Both the position numbers and the translations under genes were made by a program. Shown here piece by piece: positions 1 through 11,147 of a stretch of 64,000 nucleotides of DNA. Each line of letters starts with the position of its first letter. Positions within the stretch are counted from its first letter, which is position 1. Under the pieces are notes generated by a model. The model was not told where the DNA came from. It saw only the letters and a program-made list of their open reading frames with translations, and did not search any database. This DNA is from Microdon myrmicae. Lineage: Eukaryota > Arthropoda > Insecta > Diptera > Syrphidae. The DNA is taken from assembly GCA_963931805.1 (NCBI GenBank), contig OZ007502.1, forward strand, positions 88,878,136 to 88,942,135, given 5' to 3'.

Positions 1-1359
1 CACACTAGCTACCACTTGGCACAATAGTTGTTCCATGGACTTGTTGTGGCTCACTATTATTTCCCCGGTCATTTGCTAATTGTGAGCTCACCGCACCATG
101 GCTTGGAGTCTACCTTGACTTTGGTCGCAGAAGTGAGAGTAGGAGAACGTGTTTTCCAAGCTTCGTGCTCTTGAATCCACCCAGTTGAACGTTGTTTAGT
201 GTGAATATGGGAACCGTGTACTCCGACTGGTTTTCCACCGTATGGACGCTTTGAGGCAAATGGTAGGCAATTCGTAAAAAGTGAAAAGGGCAAGACCTGC
301 AGTGCCCCATTACGGGCCATATAAGTAAAACAATTGCATTCGGGAAATGATGTGACTGCACGCAATTCTGGAAGCATCTTTACTGTATTTCCAATGATAT
401 CCCTGCATTAGAATTAGTGAAAGCTCGTTAATTTAACGTCGTTAGACGGAAGCCAGTAGATTGAATTATGAGCACGTTTGGATGGACTCATCGCCGAACG
501 AGGACGATGAGATGACATTCTCTTAATAAAATTGTTTTAGTTTGGCGTGTACAAATGCGGAGGATGATGAATGAAACTGGGGCATCTCATACAAACTGAT
601 TGCAAGATGCTAGAGAAGAAACAAGACACGCCATTGCCTCTTGTCCTCGTATTAGACTCAGATGGAGGAAAGTGCACTGCAATGAAGAGATCTGTTTTAT
701 AGCAACTAATGAGGTGGTTTGACAGACTGGAGGATCTCTATCCATCTATCAGACTATTGTTTGAACCGCCTCGACGATCTACACGGATTATGATTTAAGA
801 GGTAGTTGCGGAGATTGTGAATTAACGTCGGATGTGAACTAGTGACTGTGACAATCGGACTTTAAGTCGTTGCAACTTAATTGAATATAGTAATCGCAAT
901 CTCCTAATATAGCATTATTCGTATATACAATACTTTTCTCTCCTACGCTGATCTTTATTGACTAATATAGTAAAACTCAAACTGCAATCCATTTATTTAT
1001 ATTAGTTTTAAAACGAATTTATTTAAAAAAAGTAAAACAATGCTTACTCGTCTTATATAGATTAAACGCTAAAATCAAGTTTACAATTATATATCTTAAT
1101 TTATATTAATATATTGGCTCTACACGGTCACTTCGTGTTATAATATTGTAGCGAGCTTAGGGTTCGCTGGATTAATTATTTTAAAATAAATAAGAGCCGT
1201 TATATCGATTACTTAACGTTTTCCTTATTATCGCTTCCGTAATTATCGCGTATTTTACTGCTTACTTATTACTACCACACTTATCGCTTGCTTCACGTTC
1301 TACTTCTTACTCATCAGCAATCGCTTGTTTCACTTCCTACTTTATACTCCTCACTATGC
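1..1359. other. AT-rich intergenic stretch, no gene seen
   Basis: I find no recognisable protein, RNA gene or repeat here. Short open frames near the left edge have no recognisable motif and overlap one another on the same strand in different frames, so I treat them as chance. Base composition shifts to strongly AT-rich from about 880 onward. Confidence 0.5.
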
Positions 1360-2164
1360 TTTTTTTTTTTTTTTTTTTAAACTGTATTTATTAACCATAA
1401 TTAAAATTTGTACATTTAAGTAATACAGTGACTTAAAATTAAATTCGTGACAATTGCTTACATGTAATTATTATTATAATACATTTTCCAAACAATGTTT
1501 TAAGAGTTATAGGCTATATGTGTGTTTATACATTTAGTAGGGTTTCGTCTTCCTGGAAAAGGTCAGAAAACCAGGAATTTCTTATTTTTACTTTACTTAA
1601 TCTAAACTTAATCCTAAATATAAATATAAATATAACTTAACCTAACTTAGTCTGATTATTATAAAATGAGCTATAAACAAAACAAAGTTTTATAATTAAT
1701 GGGATTTATGAATTAAAGGATGTGGAATGAGGTCAGTTATGGGTTCGAGTTAGAGTACTTCTCTCCGGTTGTTCGTTGGAAAAGCGTAGGATGTTGGAAA
1801 ATGGTTGGACGTTACAGTATTTGAACTGGTTAGGGGTAACTTCGGCGTTGTGGTATATGATCTCATTTGAATCATTTACCAGTCTGCCTGAGGCGAAAAT
1901 AGCTCTGGTGTGGAGACAGTTGGGATAGTTAGTTCTGATATCTAGAGGGTTCTCTAAGAGCGAAGTTATTATGGGATTGGGATTATTTTGTAGGTTTTCG
2001 ATAAATTTGATAGACAGTTCGAGGAATCGTCTATCGAGGCGCTCGATACCAGCGGTATTGTAGAGTTCGACGTTACTATAGTACTTATAGGAGTTAGGAC
2101 GACGATGTAACCCAGAGACATACCTAAAGCATTTTCTTTCGAATACTCGTAATTTCTCCATTTG
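1360..2164 (-). mobile_element. LINE fragment, 3' end of a jockey-superfamily element
   Basis: On the minus strand, 2161 to 1733 encodes 142 residues that match the extreme C-terminus of a non-LTR retrotransposon ORF2. The opening MEKLRVFERKCFRYVSG aligns with SAQMERLRVFERKLLRR in the LINE fragment at 20.1-20.8 kb of this window. Downstream (towards lower coordinates) comes an AT-rich 3' UTR, an AATAAA-like motif and a run of 19 T on the plus strand at 1360-1378, which is the poly(A) tail of the element. The copy is heavily 5'-truncated: a stop lies a few codons before the MEKL segment. No catalytic RT motifs remain, so it is a dead fragment. Family assignment rests on the C-terminal pattern only. 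Confidence 0.75.
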
Positions 2165-2629
2165 GGAGGGAGTGGCTCACTATGCTCTGTGTGCGGCGTA
2201 TTTATACTGTTTCAGCGTTTCGTTTCCGTCCGTTCCATTACCTTGAATGTTCTACTGTTCCTAGTCTCCAGTTTTCCATTACTTTATAGAATATTCTAGC
2301 ACTCTCTTTCGGATTCACTAGAATATTTTAGTACTGATTGTCAAATGCGTCACACTTATTCTTATTTTGCATTTTGGCGAGCAATAGTTGATTAATAGCG
2401 TTAATTACTTTAACATGTATATATGTTTTTTTTTTACATTTATTTTTTTTGCATTTTAAAATATTTTTTCTAATTTCTTTTTGTATTCATAATATTCGTT
2501 TTTATTATAATTTTTGCTTAGTGTTTTTTATTACAATTTTTATTTATTATAGTTTAGTGGGGCAAGCACCCCATTTATTGGCTTAATTTCAACAACATAA
2601 TTACCTACATCTAAAGTACAGGTATTCCC
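2165..2629. other. AT-rich spacer, nothing recognised
   Basis: T-rich and A-rich low-complexity sequence between two retroelement fragments. No coding frame, RNA gene or repeat was recognised. Confidence 0.4.
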
Positions 2630-2673
2630 CGACTTACGACCGAGATAAGTTCCTGATCATCGGTCGTAAGTCG
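2630..2673. repeat. 14-bp perfect inverted repeat with 16-nt spacer
   Basis: Arms CGACTTACGACCGA at 2630-2643 and TCGGTCGTAAGTCG at 2660-2673 are exact reverse complements separated by 16 nt. It sits just upstream of a LINE fragment. It may be a relic of a small hairpin transposon; no target duplication was found. Confidence 0.6.
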
Positions 2674-2687
2674 ATTAAGTCGCAAGC

Positions 2688-3030
2688 CGACCTCTGTCTG
2701 TTTTACAGATATTATCACGGGTGCGTCGGGGATTCTTGGCATGGTTCCACTCAATTCGGTTTATATGCGCTCCACAAGACAATCCGACGGATCGCACCCG
2801 TTGGTGGTTCATCTCCCGACGGCGCGAACATCCCTATATCAGAACTCGTTCCGTTACAGAGCGGGGAAGCTATGGAACTCCTTTCCCACGCGAGTGTTCC
2901 CGGAGCGTTATAACCTGCAACTGTTCAAAAAGAACTGCAACAGTTATTTGATGGCTTCTCGGGGCGCCCACTCGACGCTATAGGTTCGCCTCTCCAGAGA
3001 GAAGTCTAATTAAAAATAAAAAAATAAAAC
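2688..3030 (+). mobile_element. LINE family L-A, 3' terminal fragment
   Basis: The sequence is the plus-strand counterpart of the 3' end of the long L-A LINE at 28.8-32.2 kb. It starts abruptly in the motif that encodes the Phe/Tyr-Arg-Tyr-Tyr-His segment, continues through the conserved tail motifs (RTSLYQNSFRYRAGKLWNSF, then VFPERYNLQLFKKN), and ends in an A-rich tail (about 3010-3058). One frameshift near 2745 separates the first part from the rest. The copy is 5'-truncated and lacks the RT catalytic core, so it is non-functional. L-A is used here only as a local label for a jockey/CR1-like family seen six times in this window. Confidence 0.8.
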
Positions 3031-3224
3031 AGAAATAAAAAAAAATAAAAATAAAAATAAGAAGGATGGAGGGGGGAGTGGTGGGGGCAGGTTATAGTAG
3101 AGTGTAGAAGTGCCGCTTAAGATCGGTGGTGAGAATAGTTTCGGAGGCGGTACTTGAGAGTGTGGGTAGAGAGGTCGAAGTCGAACAAGGTGGAATTGGA
3201 ATTGACATTTCTCAGCATCCGCGA

Positions 3225-4560
3225 AAGGGGTTCTGTGGGGGTTCTTTTAAGCTTACCCGGAGAACCCCCCATCATTGCAACCAAACTCCCATTGTTTTTC
3301 GCTAATGCAATTGCATTAGCACCTGTAAAAGCTTCACGCATCAAGGTTATCTAACGCATAACCTACAAGTTCCTGTAAAAGAATTCTTACCCCCATGTAT
3401 CAATTCGCTTTCAAATTCCCTACAAGAATTCTTTCCACCCATACAGGATCATAACCCCCAAACCTACTCGGCGCCCTTTATATGCCAAGCAATCCTGCTA
3501 CGCAAGTGGGCACCACATGTCCACCACTAATGGCATCATGATTCCTTGCATCAACGCATCAACCCATCATCGCGTTTCTCCAAATACATTATGGTTCACA
3601 TTTAATGTAACCCTGTAATCTCGCCGATTTTTCCTGCATGCGCATTGGTTGGGGACGTATTTGTCTAACGACATAATGCAACACCAAAGCAGCTTGTGGC
3701 CGCAGCTGCATACAATTAGGGCAAAGCGCTAAAACCGAGTTCTTCAGCATGCACCGTGTGCCAAGCAAAAGAATTCGGTTCGTCCGGAGGCATTCGGGCG
3801 ATAAGATAAACAATTCAAATTGTTTGAAGTATCCCCAATTTATTCATACCCAAGGAGTGCAGCCTATTCATATAGCTGAACCTCATGATATTCGATCCCT
3901 TTTGTCCAGCAAAATGCGGTACACGATCACCCACCGTATACCTAAATTGCTTTGGCCTCACCAGCATATTCAAATGCAAATAAGAATCCATTAGCACCAT
4001 TTCTCCTATACATTGCTGTCTATTTATATAGCCACAATGCACATCATAAACAATGATCTGCACGATCCCTTTGTCCTTACAGTTTTTCTGCTTCGTTCTC
4101 ATGGCCTCGTTGCATGAGAAAACCAATGTGATCTGCACGATTACCCATACATACATACCACGATGGTCTTCATTACGAGATCTGGTTTTCCATTTCACAA
4201 AGAGACATTTTACGTTTTTCTTGTGGTAAAAACGTATCCTAAGCCGAGAGGATATTCACCACCACCGAATCGAGAGTGAATCAAGAGCCAGATTCCAACC
4301 CTCGGCGAGTCGTAATTCATCCATCGCAGGAGTTCGTCGAGTGCACCATTCACCGTACCGTGCACACGGTACGGTGCGCGAACAATAGTCAAAGCGCGAG
4401 TTAAACGTGTGTTGTTTATCTCAACTGGTCCGCTGTTACCTACATAATTATGCCTTAAGGGAATTTCTGTACCGAGTGTTAAAGTAATGCAAATATTTTT
4501 ACGTACAATAGAACAATCAACCATTTGCCAATAACGATTTCGAGTTTAAGTACACCATGT
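3225..4560 (-). repeat. P-family dispersed repeat, copy A
   Basis: Read on the minus strand, this stretch matches copies B (45565-46368 plus 51979-52790) and C (57105-58110). Shared blocks include a TATA-like GGCTATATAAATAGAC, a block with GAACGAA and GGGAT/GTGCAT motifs, a GTAAGAATTCTT block, and near the end a perfect 20-bp palindrome GCTAATGCAATTGCATTAGC at 3301-3320 preceded by TTTACAG and followed about 60 nt on by GGTAAG. Several open frames cross it on the minus strand, but they are not preserved among copies except for about 25 codons around the palindrome. The outer limit near 4560 is uncertain. The nature of the element is unknown; the TATA-like block would fit a retroelement LTR or a short promoter-bearing repeat. 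Confidence 0.65.
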
Positions 4561-4729
4561 GCAAAAATAACAGTGTTCAAATAAAATTACAAAGCCAAGG
4601 CTAGTGTTTTATTTTTCTTGTGGTGAGCGTTTGTTCCGGCTTTCGATCTTCCCTCGGCGACGTGCAGTGTTTCATCAGCGAACTATACCGGCGCCACGAC
4701 TACCCACCCCACAGTTCGTTCAGACCATA

Positions 4730-6560
4730 AGACATTCGGTGGGAGGGAATGTGGAGAAGGCGGGGACTACACGTATTTCGAGGGTTTGTGTTTAGAGGAA
4801 TTAAGTTAAGGAGGTAGGCGTAGTCAACCGAGCCGGAGAGGACCCGATGAATGAATATTATGCCAGCCACGACCCTGCGCTCCTCAAGGGTTCTGAGGTT
4901 GATAAATTAGAGGCGGTTAATATTCGGGGTAAGGATTAAGGGGTTTTCCCATCCTAGCCCTTGGAGAGCGAACCGAAGGAAGCGACGTTGAATATTTTCG
5001 ATACTACAGATATGGATCTTGTGATAAGCAGACCATACTTGGATAGCATATTCAAGTGGTGAACGAATGAGGGTAAGGTAAAAGGATCGAGTAACGTAAG
5101 GGTCGGAGAATTCCTTAGACCATCGTTTCACGAATCCGAGGGTAGAATTGACTTTCCGAATCGTCTCATCAGTGTGAGAGAGCAAGTTAAGCTCCTCGTC
5201 GCAAAGGATCCCAAAATCTCGAATACATTGGACAATGGTCAGGGGTTGGTTATGAAGGGTATAGGAATGTGAGGATGAGTGAATACGGGAATAACAATAA
5301 GAATAATAATTACGGGAAAGGGTTATAGATTGACATTTGGCGATGTTAAATACAAAGCAATTTTTATAACTCCAAGTCGAGAAGCTGTCAAGTTCAGATT
5401 GCAGCAGTGCAGAATCAAGTGGTAACTCAATGATCTGGTTTAACTTGGTATCATCACGGTATGGGGACAAGCTGGAATTCTTAATTATCTTATCGATGTC
5501 ATTAGTGGCCAGTATAGATAGCAGAGGACCCAGGTGGTTACCTTGAGGGACCCCAGAGGTGGCAAGGAAGGGATTGGATATGATGGACCTGAACCGAACG
5601 GAATAAAGTTTATCCTTTAGATAGGAAGAAATCCACATCAACATTCCGGTTCGAAGCCGAGAGCGGATAAATTGAAGAGGATTAGATTGTGGGAGATTTT
5701 GTCGAAAGCTTTACTGAGATCGGTCGAGACCATATCGACCTCGTAACCGTGCTCCAGTGCTAAGAGTGTAAAGGAAGTGCACTCAACGAGGTTGGTTGTA
5801 GTTGATCGGCCGTTAAGAAAACCATGTTGCCTTGGTGAAATACAAGATTTGCAACGAAAACTAAGAGATTCGTATAGAATGCTTTCGAGAATCTTAGGTA
5901 AGTGGGACAGTTTGGCGATGGGGCGGTAGTCCTCTACATCGTTTTTGGGACCCTTCTTGTGGATGGAGGTGATGAAGGATGTTTTCCAAATGTGTGGGAA
6001 TACGCCTTGATAGAGTAGAGATTAAAGATGAGTGAGGGGGGAGCAGAGAGAATGGATGAGCATTTCTTGAGGAGGATTGCAGGGATTCCATCAGGGCCCG
6101 GTGTAAACCCGTCTTTGAGTTTCAGTAGCTTGGGTTCAATTAAGGTGGGATCAAAGGAGGTGTGTAGAAGGGGCTCGAGGGAAAAGTTGGGTAGGTAGTT
6201 AAAGTATGATGGGAGAGGAACAAAGGAGTCATTAGTGAATGACTGCTTGAATTGAGTGGCGAAGAAGTCAGCAATAGTAACAGGATCAGATGAGGTATGA
6301 GTGTTTAAGGTAAGCGATATTGGGTATCCTCCGGGTCTACGTTTATGATTGACGAACTGGAAGAATGTTTTGGGGTCATCTTTGAGATCGGTCTGAGTTT
6401 TGTAAGATAGTTGCGATAAAGGGTGTTAAAAATTCGAATTCGGACATGCGGCCGGTAGCCTGATGCTTCATTGCTTCGCTTCTCACTCGTTTAATCGTAT
6501 GTTCAAATCACCGTCTTCACTGTCCTTGCTTAACGCTATAATGACATCTTCAACGGATAG
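4730..6560 (-). mobile_element. LINE family L-B, RT-coding remnant
   Basis: The minus strand encodes most of a non-LTR reverse transcriptase. In order it shows a GPDGIPA motif (about 6090), FPHIWKTSFITSIHKKG (about 5970), DYRPIAKL, QHGFLNGRSTTTNL, motif A in STDLSKAFDKISHN (about 5720), then after a frameshift near 5645 a 245-codon frame to 4907 with GVPQGNHLGPLL, motif C as YRDD (normally F/Y-A-D-D), the LGFVKRWSKEF block and FLRFALQGLGWENP. The two catalytic Asp of motif C are kept but the Ala before them is Arg. The element is broken by at least two frameshifts and has no clear 3' poly(A). A 140-bp piece at 4730-4870 is also found in the cassettes at 47.6 and 54.3 kb. The same family is inserted at 37233-38474. 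Confidence 0.85.
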
Positions 6561-6644
6561 GTGATCGTAGTTACAGGAAAAAAAACCTGGGTAGTCGGAA
6601 ATTGAGGCGAAAATTAATTTGTCGAAGTGATGGGCAGGGCGGCC

Positions 6645-6661
6645 GGGGGGGGGGGGGGGGG
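6645..6661. repeat. poly(G) run of 17
   Basis: An uninterrupted run of 17 G. Such a run is unusual in this AT-rich background and is prone to length errors in sequencing. Confidence 0.9.
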
Positions 6662-7068
6662 CTGGTGGCTAGTGGACTCGGAAGATGGTCGTGAGAAGAG
6701 AGGGGCTGGGTGAGACTATACATGCTGATAGTAAAAATTAATGTGTCTTACTGCATTTTTTAATATCAACTATTATTGTTTCTTGTTTCTATTTTCGCTT
6801 ATGGCTTAGTACTAATTTTTTATTATATTTATTTCAATTGGAATTAAATGGTCTATTTTATATTTCTTTTAATATTTCTTATTATTCTTTTATATGTTTT
6901 TAATTCCTACTTATTTGTTATAATATAAGTGGTAGTAAAAAGAAGTCTGTTATTTTTTCAATAGGATGGCTTTAGTAATCTGTATCTCGTGTTGTATAAG
7001 TGTGAGCTAGTTACGCTAGATGGCGCTAAACGAATAAGATTTCGTACTAAAAAATTGTTTGTGATTGC
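6662..7068. other. AT-rich spacer, nothing recognised
   Basis: Low-complexity T-rich sequence between a LINE remnant and a short RTE 3' end. No coding frame or RNA gene was recognised. Confidence 0.4.
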
Positions 7069-7162
7069 TTGACGTGGAAGGAGAGCGCACAGGACAGGGA
7101 ACAATGGCGGAGCCAAGGCGGTGAGGTCATGAACTTCCGGGTTCCTACAGGCCAATAAATTG
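7069..7162 (+). mobile_element. RTE-type LINE, 3' terminal fragment
   Basis: About 90 bp match the minus-strand 3' end of the RTE LINE at 28.04-28.8 kb. Shared features are the block GGAAGGAGAGCGCAC, the sequence encoding the last residues (GEVMNFRVPAGQ-like) and the terminal GGCCAATAAAT. It is a 5'-truncated insertion with no coding capacity. Confidence 0.7.
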
Positions 7163-7439
7163 AATAGATTGCTTGACTCGGTTTTGTTTGTGTCCTTCAA
7201 CTATGTACACCAGCAAAGGGAGAATACGATATATTTTACAACTTTTCTTCGACAAGGCGAAAATGACAGCCAAGGGACTGAAAATGTGAATAGTGTTTAT
7301 GGTCCTGATACGGTAACAGCCAATCACGCGCAATTTTGGTTTCATCGATTCCATTCCGGTAATTTTTATGTTCTGGAAGATCAATTGTCGAGAAACTCGA
7401 TAAAAATACGGAAATCGTCGTGTCCGACCGTCATGTAAA

Positions 7440-8935
7440 CACAATCAAGGAATACCTAACGCTGTGGTGAAAACTGCCTCAACAAAAAGGCCGGAAGTCT
7501 TCAGCAGTCTTTTCACAACTTGCCTCAAAACAGGACAATTTCTTCAACGACGAAAAAAGAAGCGACTTGTGCTTATACCAAAAGGAGTCAAGGAACCAGA
7601 AGCGGTGTCGTCCTATCGCCCGGTCTGCATACTGGACACAACAGGGAAACTGCTTGAGCGACTAACTGCCGCTCGCCTGGAAGAATTCACTGAGAGGACA
7701 TCGGGGCTTTCTGATTGACAGTATAGGTTCCGGAAAGGTAGATCAATCGGTAAGGCACTATCTGTGGTGTGCGACATCGCTCTCAATGCGATAGCTGGAG
7801 GAATGAAAATATATTGCGCCGTGGTGACATTAGAGGTTAAAATGCATTTATTTAGGTGAACTGGAATCGTCTTCTAGAAGCGCAGGGCGATCTACAGGTC
7901 TCACCCTACTTGGTGTGTATAATAGCACACTATCTCTTGGATAGAAGACTGTTCTATGACATTTATGAGGGACCACAGGAATATAAAATAACAGCGTGTG
8001 TGATTATATCTCTACACTTCACCACAAATTGTTTACCCATTTTCATATCGTAGATAACGTATAACAAATATTCGGACATACTAAGATTTGGCTACGACGA
8101 ACGAACAAATACAGTGCCGTAGTGACATTAAACGTTAAAAATGCATTCAACTTGGTGAACTGGAATTGCATATTAAAAGCGTTGGGCGATCTACAAGTCT
8201 CATCATACTTGGTGCGTTTAATGGCAAGCTATTTGTCAGATAGAAGACCGCTCTATGACCATGGGGGACCAAACGAATATAAAATAATATGGCACAGTAT
8301 TAGGTCCGCTGTTATGGAATGTCATGTATGATGGTGTGCTCAGGGTCAATATACCAGAAGTAGTTAGAATCATTGAGTATGCAGATGATTTGGCGATAGT
8401 GGCCGTAGCTGAAAATCTAGATGACCTGGAGAATAATTGTTCTTATGCAATCCAGAGCGTTAAGTACTAGCTAGATATGGCCTCACATAAGACGGAGCCG
8501 GTTTTAATAGGCAGCCGCAAAAAAGTTGAACACATTGATTTGGAAATAGAAGGACAAACAATCAGATCCAGCCCCTATATTAAATATGTTGGTGTTACCC
8601 CCGACAACAGGATGACCTTCAAGGAGCACCTCCGGAAAACGAGTGAAAAAATTGCAAGAGTATGCAATGCTTTGGTGGGACTGCTACTCTATGTTGGAGG
8701 ACCACTGCCGCACATAAGGAAAATGATAACCAACGTCAACAACTCCATCATAATGTATGCAGCTCACATATGGGCAGGAGCCGCGCAGTATAAGTCGTAC
8801 ATGAGGGGACTTAACTCAGCACATAGTCTGGCATCATTAAGAGTATGCTGTGCATTCCGAAGGGTATCCGAAGATCCCATAAATGTCTTGGCCGAAGGAA
8901 ACCACTGCTTTGCATGGGGTTGACAGACTAGTCTC
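7440..8935 (+). mobile_element. R1-clade LINE, decayed ORF2 with internal duplication
   Basis: Plus-strand reading gives successive pieces of an R1-clade reverse transcriptase. 7464-7718 has KKKRLVLIPKGVKEPEAVSS and the RPVCILDTTGKLLERL block. About 8120-8330 has TLNVKNAFNLVNW and SYLSDRRPLYD. About 8370-8410 has motif C as EYADDLAIV with both Asp intact. 8477-8923 has MASHKTEPVLIGSRKKVE, IKYVGVTPDNRMTFKEHL and IMYAAHIWAGAAQY. Several stops and frameshifts break the frame, and no endonuclease or 3' tail is visible. The block with NWNRLLEA and PYLV..YLLDRR at 7815-8000 repeats, at moderate divergence, as 8115-8290. The element is inactive. Confidence 0.85.
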
Positions 8936-9073
8936 GCAAGATGAACCCCAGCGAATGAGGTCACAATTAGAGATCTAAAGCCTAAGAGAATGGTAAGGAA
9001 GGTGGGATTCTTCCACCAAAGGAAAATTAACCTACACCATGACACCTGATATAGGATACAAGCTGAACTGAAC

Positions 9074-9320
9074 TATTAAAGCGTTTGGGATGAAGGTGAA
9101 GAAAGTGTGATTCGAACTGACGCTATGACAGTTAGAATCACCAAAAATTGAACCAATGCGTAACACATCAGGCTACTGCCCGTGTTTAGAATTCGATTTT
9201 TAAACTCAAGTATATTCAATTGATGTGAATTGTTATGTCATCGCTATGGTATACGGCTCTGATGCATTTTCTTATTCGATTTTCGTTCGGTGTTCTTTAC
9301 TATTTGCTTGTGTATTGTGT
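9074..9320. repeat. Dispersed repeat, copy 1 (pair with 58214-58470)
   Basis: About 245 bp beginning AAAGCGTTTGGGATGA and running through TGTGATTCGAACTGACGC, CAGGCTACTG and GTATACGGCTCTGATG is closely matched at 58214-58470 in the same orientation, with only scattered substitutions. No frame is conserved and no terminal structure was found. It is an unidentified interspersed element. Confidence 0.75.
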
Positions 9321-9499
9321 GTGTATCTGTTTCGGAAACGCACGACTGATTTTGGAGAGATATGTAAGACGGGTCATTACTCCGTTAGGATATGTATACA
9401 ATCGAATTTAACATTTAGTCTTAGGTAAAATCTATAATTGTATTGGAAACAAATGTGGATTTAAAACCAAAAAACAAAAAAAAAAACAAGCATAGTCCG

Positions 9500-9743
9500 T
9501 AGTAAATGATATTCTATGTGACATAATGCAGCAGTTGCGACGCGACGAGCGGAGTAACAGCTAAACTTCGTCCCGCCCCGCCATAGAATATCTAAAAAAT
9601 AGTTCTGCGGGGATCAACGGAAATATGTGCCTGGCCGGAGGTGGTTGTAGTTCGTAAAAATCCGGTATGCCTCTGGTTTGGTCCAGAGGCATCTTTTGAA
9701 GATTTCCACCTTCCTACCGAAACAAAAAAAAAAAAAAAAAAAA
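9500..9743 (+). mobile_element. Possible small retroposon with hairpins and poly(A) tail
   Basis: An 11-bp inverted repeat (GATATTCTATG at 9508-9518 and CATAGAATATC at 9582-9592) is followed by a perfect 10-bp stem with a 6-nt loop (ATGCCTCTGG 9667-9676, CCAGAGGCAT 9683-9692). After 30 bp comes an A run at about 9722-9743. A structured GC-richer body ending in poly(A) fits a SINE-like or structured-RNA retroposon. No pol III boxes or second copy were recognised, so identity is uncertain. Confidence 0.4.
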
Positions 9744-10496
9744 CGTAGGATCAGTATTCCAGGAGGCAGCACGATAGAATCGTAATTAGTGTACTATATT
9801 TGGAATTCGCACAACGTGATTTTTTTGTTTTTGTTTTTTGTTTCCGTCCGAAGTCTTTACATTGTTATCGTGCCACCTATGTTCGTTTGCTCAGAAACAA
9901 CTGTGATAAGGCTGGTGCGAGAATCTTTTTCGAAGGGTTTTGTTTGTTTGTTTGCAGACGCATTTATTCACAAAGTCTTTTTTATGTTTTACAATTTTAG
10001 TCTAAATGCTAAACCTATCTTAATAATTTTAGTACATAATGTAATTTACTGGCTCTTCACAAGCACTCTAAATTATACAATATTATATGCTTAATTTATG
10101 CCTTTCAGCTTACATTTTCTTTTATTTATTCTTAATATAATACACATACATTATAAAAAAAATTAACTATTATCTTACTTTTTCGAAGGGTATACAGATA
10201 GGGATGGTGACTCCAGTACGAGAATCTTTTTGGACGGATATACAGATAGGGATGATTTTTTGAACATGTGTGTGAATTAAAAAACCATGACACGAATTGA
10301 AGAGTCGGTGCCGAATTATTATGTTTCAAGGTAGTCCATAGTCAAGAGTCAACTAAAACGGTTGTATGTCAATAAGCCGGAAACTCAGCGAGTCGTGTTT
10401 TGAGTATTTGTCAAGTGGAATGAAAGACATTCCGCCTTTAGAGATAGTTATATCAAATAATTGCAAATATATTGTACCAAATTTTGAGATGGTAAT
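9744..10496. other. AT-rich stretch with small internal repeats, no gene
   Basis: Two partial repeats are visible: GGTATACAGATAGGGATG/GGATATACAGATAGGGATG at about 10190-10245, and CGAGAATCTTTTT at about 9920 and 10220. No coding sequence is supported. Confidence 0.45.
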
Positions 10497-10500
10497 CGTT

Positions 10501-11135
10501 TGTTGTGGCCCTTCTCTCAGGGAGCGTGTCTCCTTGTCCTGAAAAGGGTGAGGGATCTCTTTAGACCGCTCCTGAGGGGACCCGTTGCGGTCGCCACCGT
10601 CCTTCCTCAGGCCTGAGGGAAGAGCGACGACCGATTGTTGGACAGGAGGAATCGGCCAGGCCCAATAAAATGCTTTTCAAATACTTCAAATTTATTTTAT
10701 TAGTAAATTTATTTTCTGGCATCCTTAAACCTCGGACGCCAATCGAGACTGATCCTCGAATCTGCAATTCATCACCCTTATAAATGAAACCAAATCGAGA
10801 TTTTGTATCTCGAAGTGATCGAATTCAAAGCAAAATCTCGATTTAGATACTTTGGCTGGAGTTGTGTGTTTGTTTTTTGAGATAAGAATCCGGTCAGGCG
10901 AATTCTCGGACACATGAGCACGGAAATTGAACATCTGGTTCAATTTACCATGGTTGCTTTTGTTTGGAGATTACTGGAAATTGGGTGTATGGATGGTAAA
11001 CAGATATTTGATTCGTTTATCGGGATTTTGTATTTTTGAATTTGGGTGATTGATTTGTTTGAATCATCCTGTAGATGTTGGAACTTGGATCTATGTGTGG
11101 GGAAAGGAGATGGTAGGGCTTTGTAGAGCACTACA
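10501..11135 (-). repeat. LTR-1 3' LTR
   Basis: This is the downstream LTR in element orientation. It contains a GC-rich block (10550-10660), an AATAAA-like signal region at about 10670-10710 and inverted termini TGT..ACA. It pairs with 14882-15511. Confidence 0.9.
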
Positions 11136-11147
11136 TCCTCCCCTCCA
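11136..11147 (-). other. LTR-1 polypurine tract
   Basis: On the minus strand the sequence TGGAGGGGAGGA directly abuts the 3' LTR. This is the expected place and composition for the plus-strand primer. Confidence 0.75.

Noticed and set aside
69..377. 102-codon and 83-codon minus-strand frames at the left edge
   Set aside because: They overlap on the same strand in different frames, show no motif or splice context, and are not repeated elsewhere; treated as chance.
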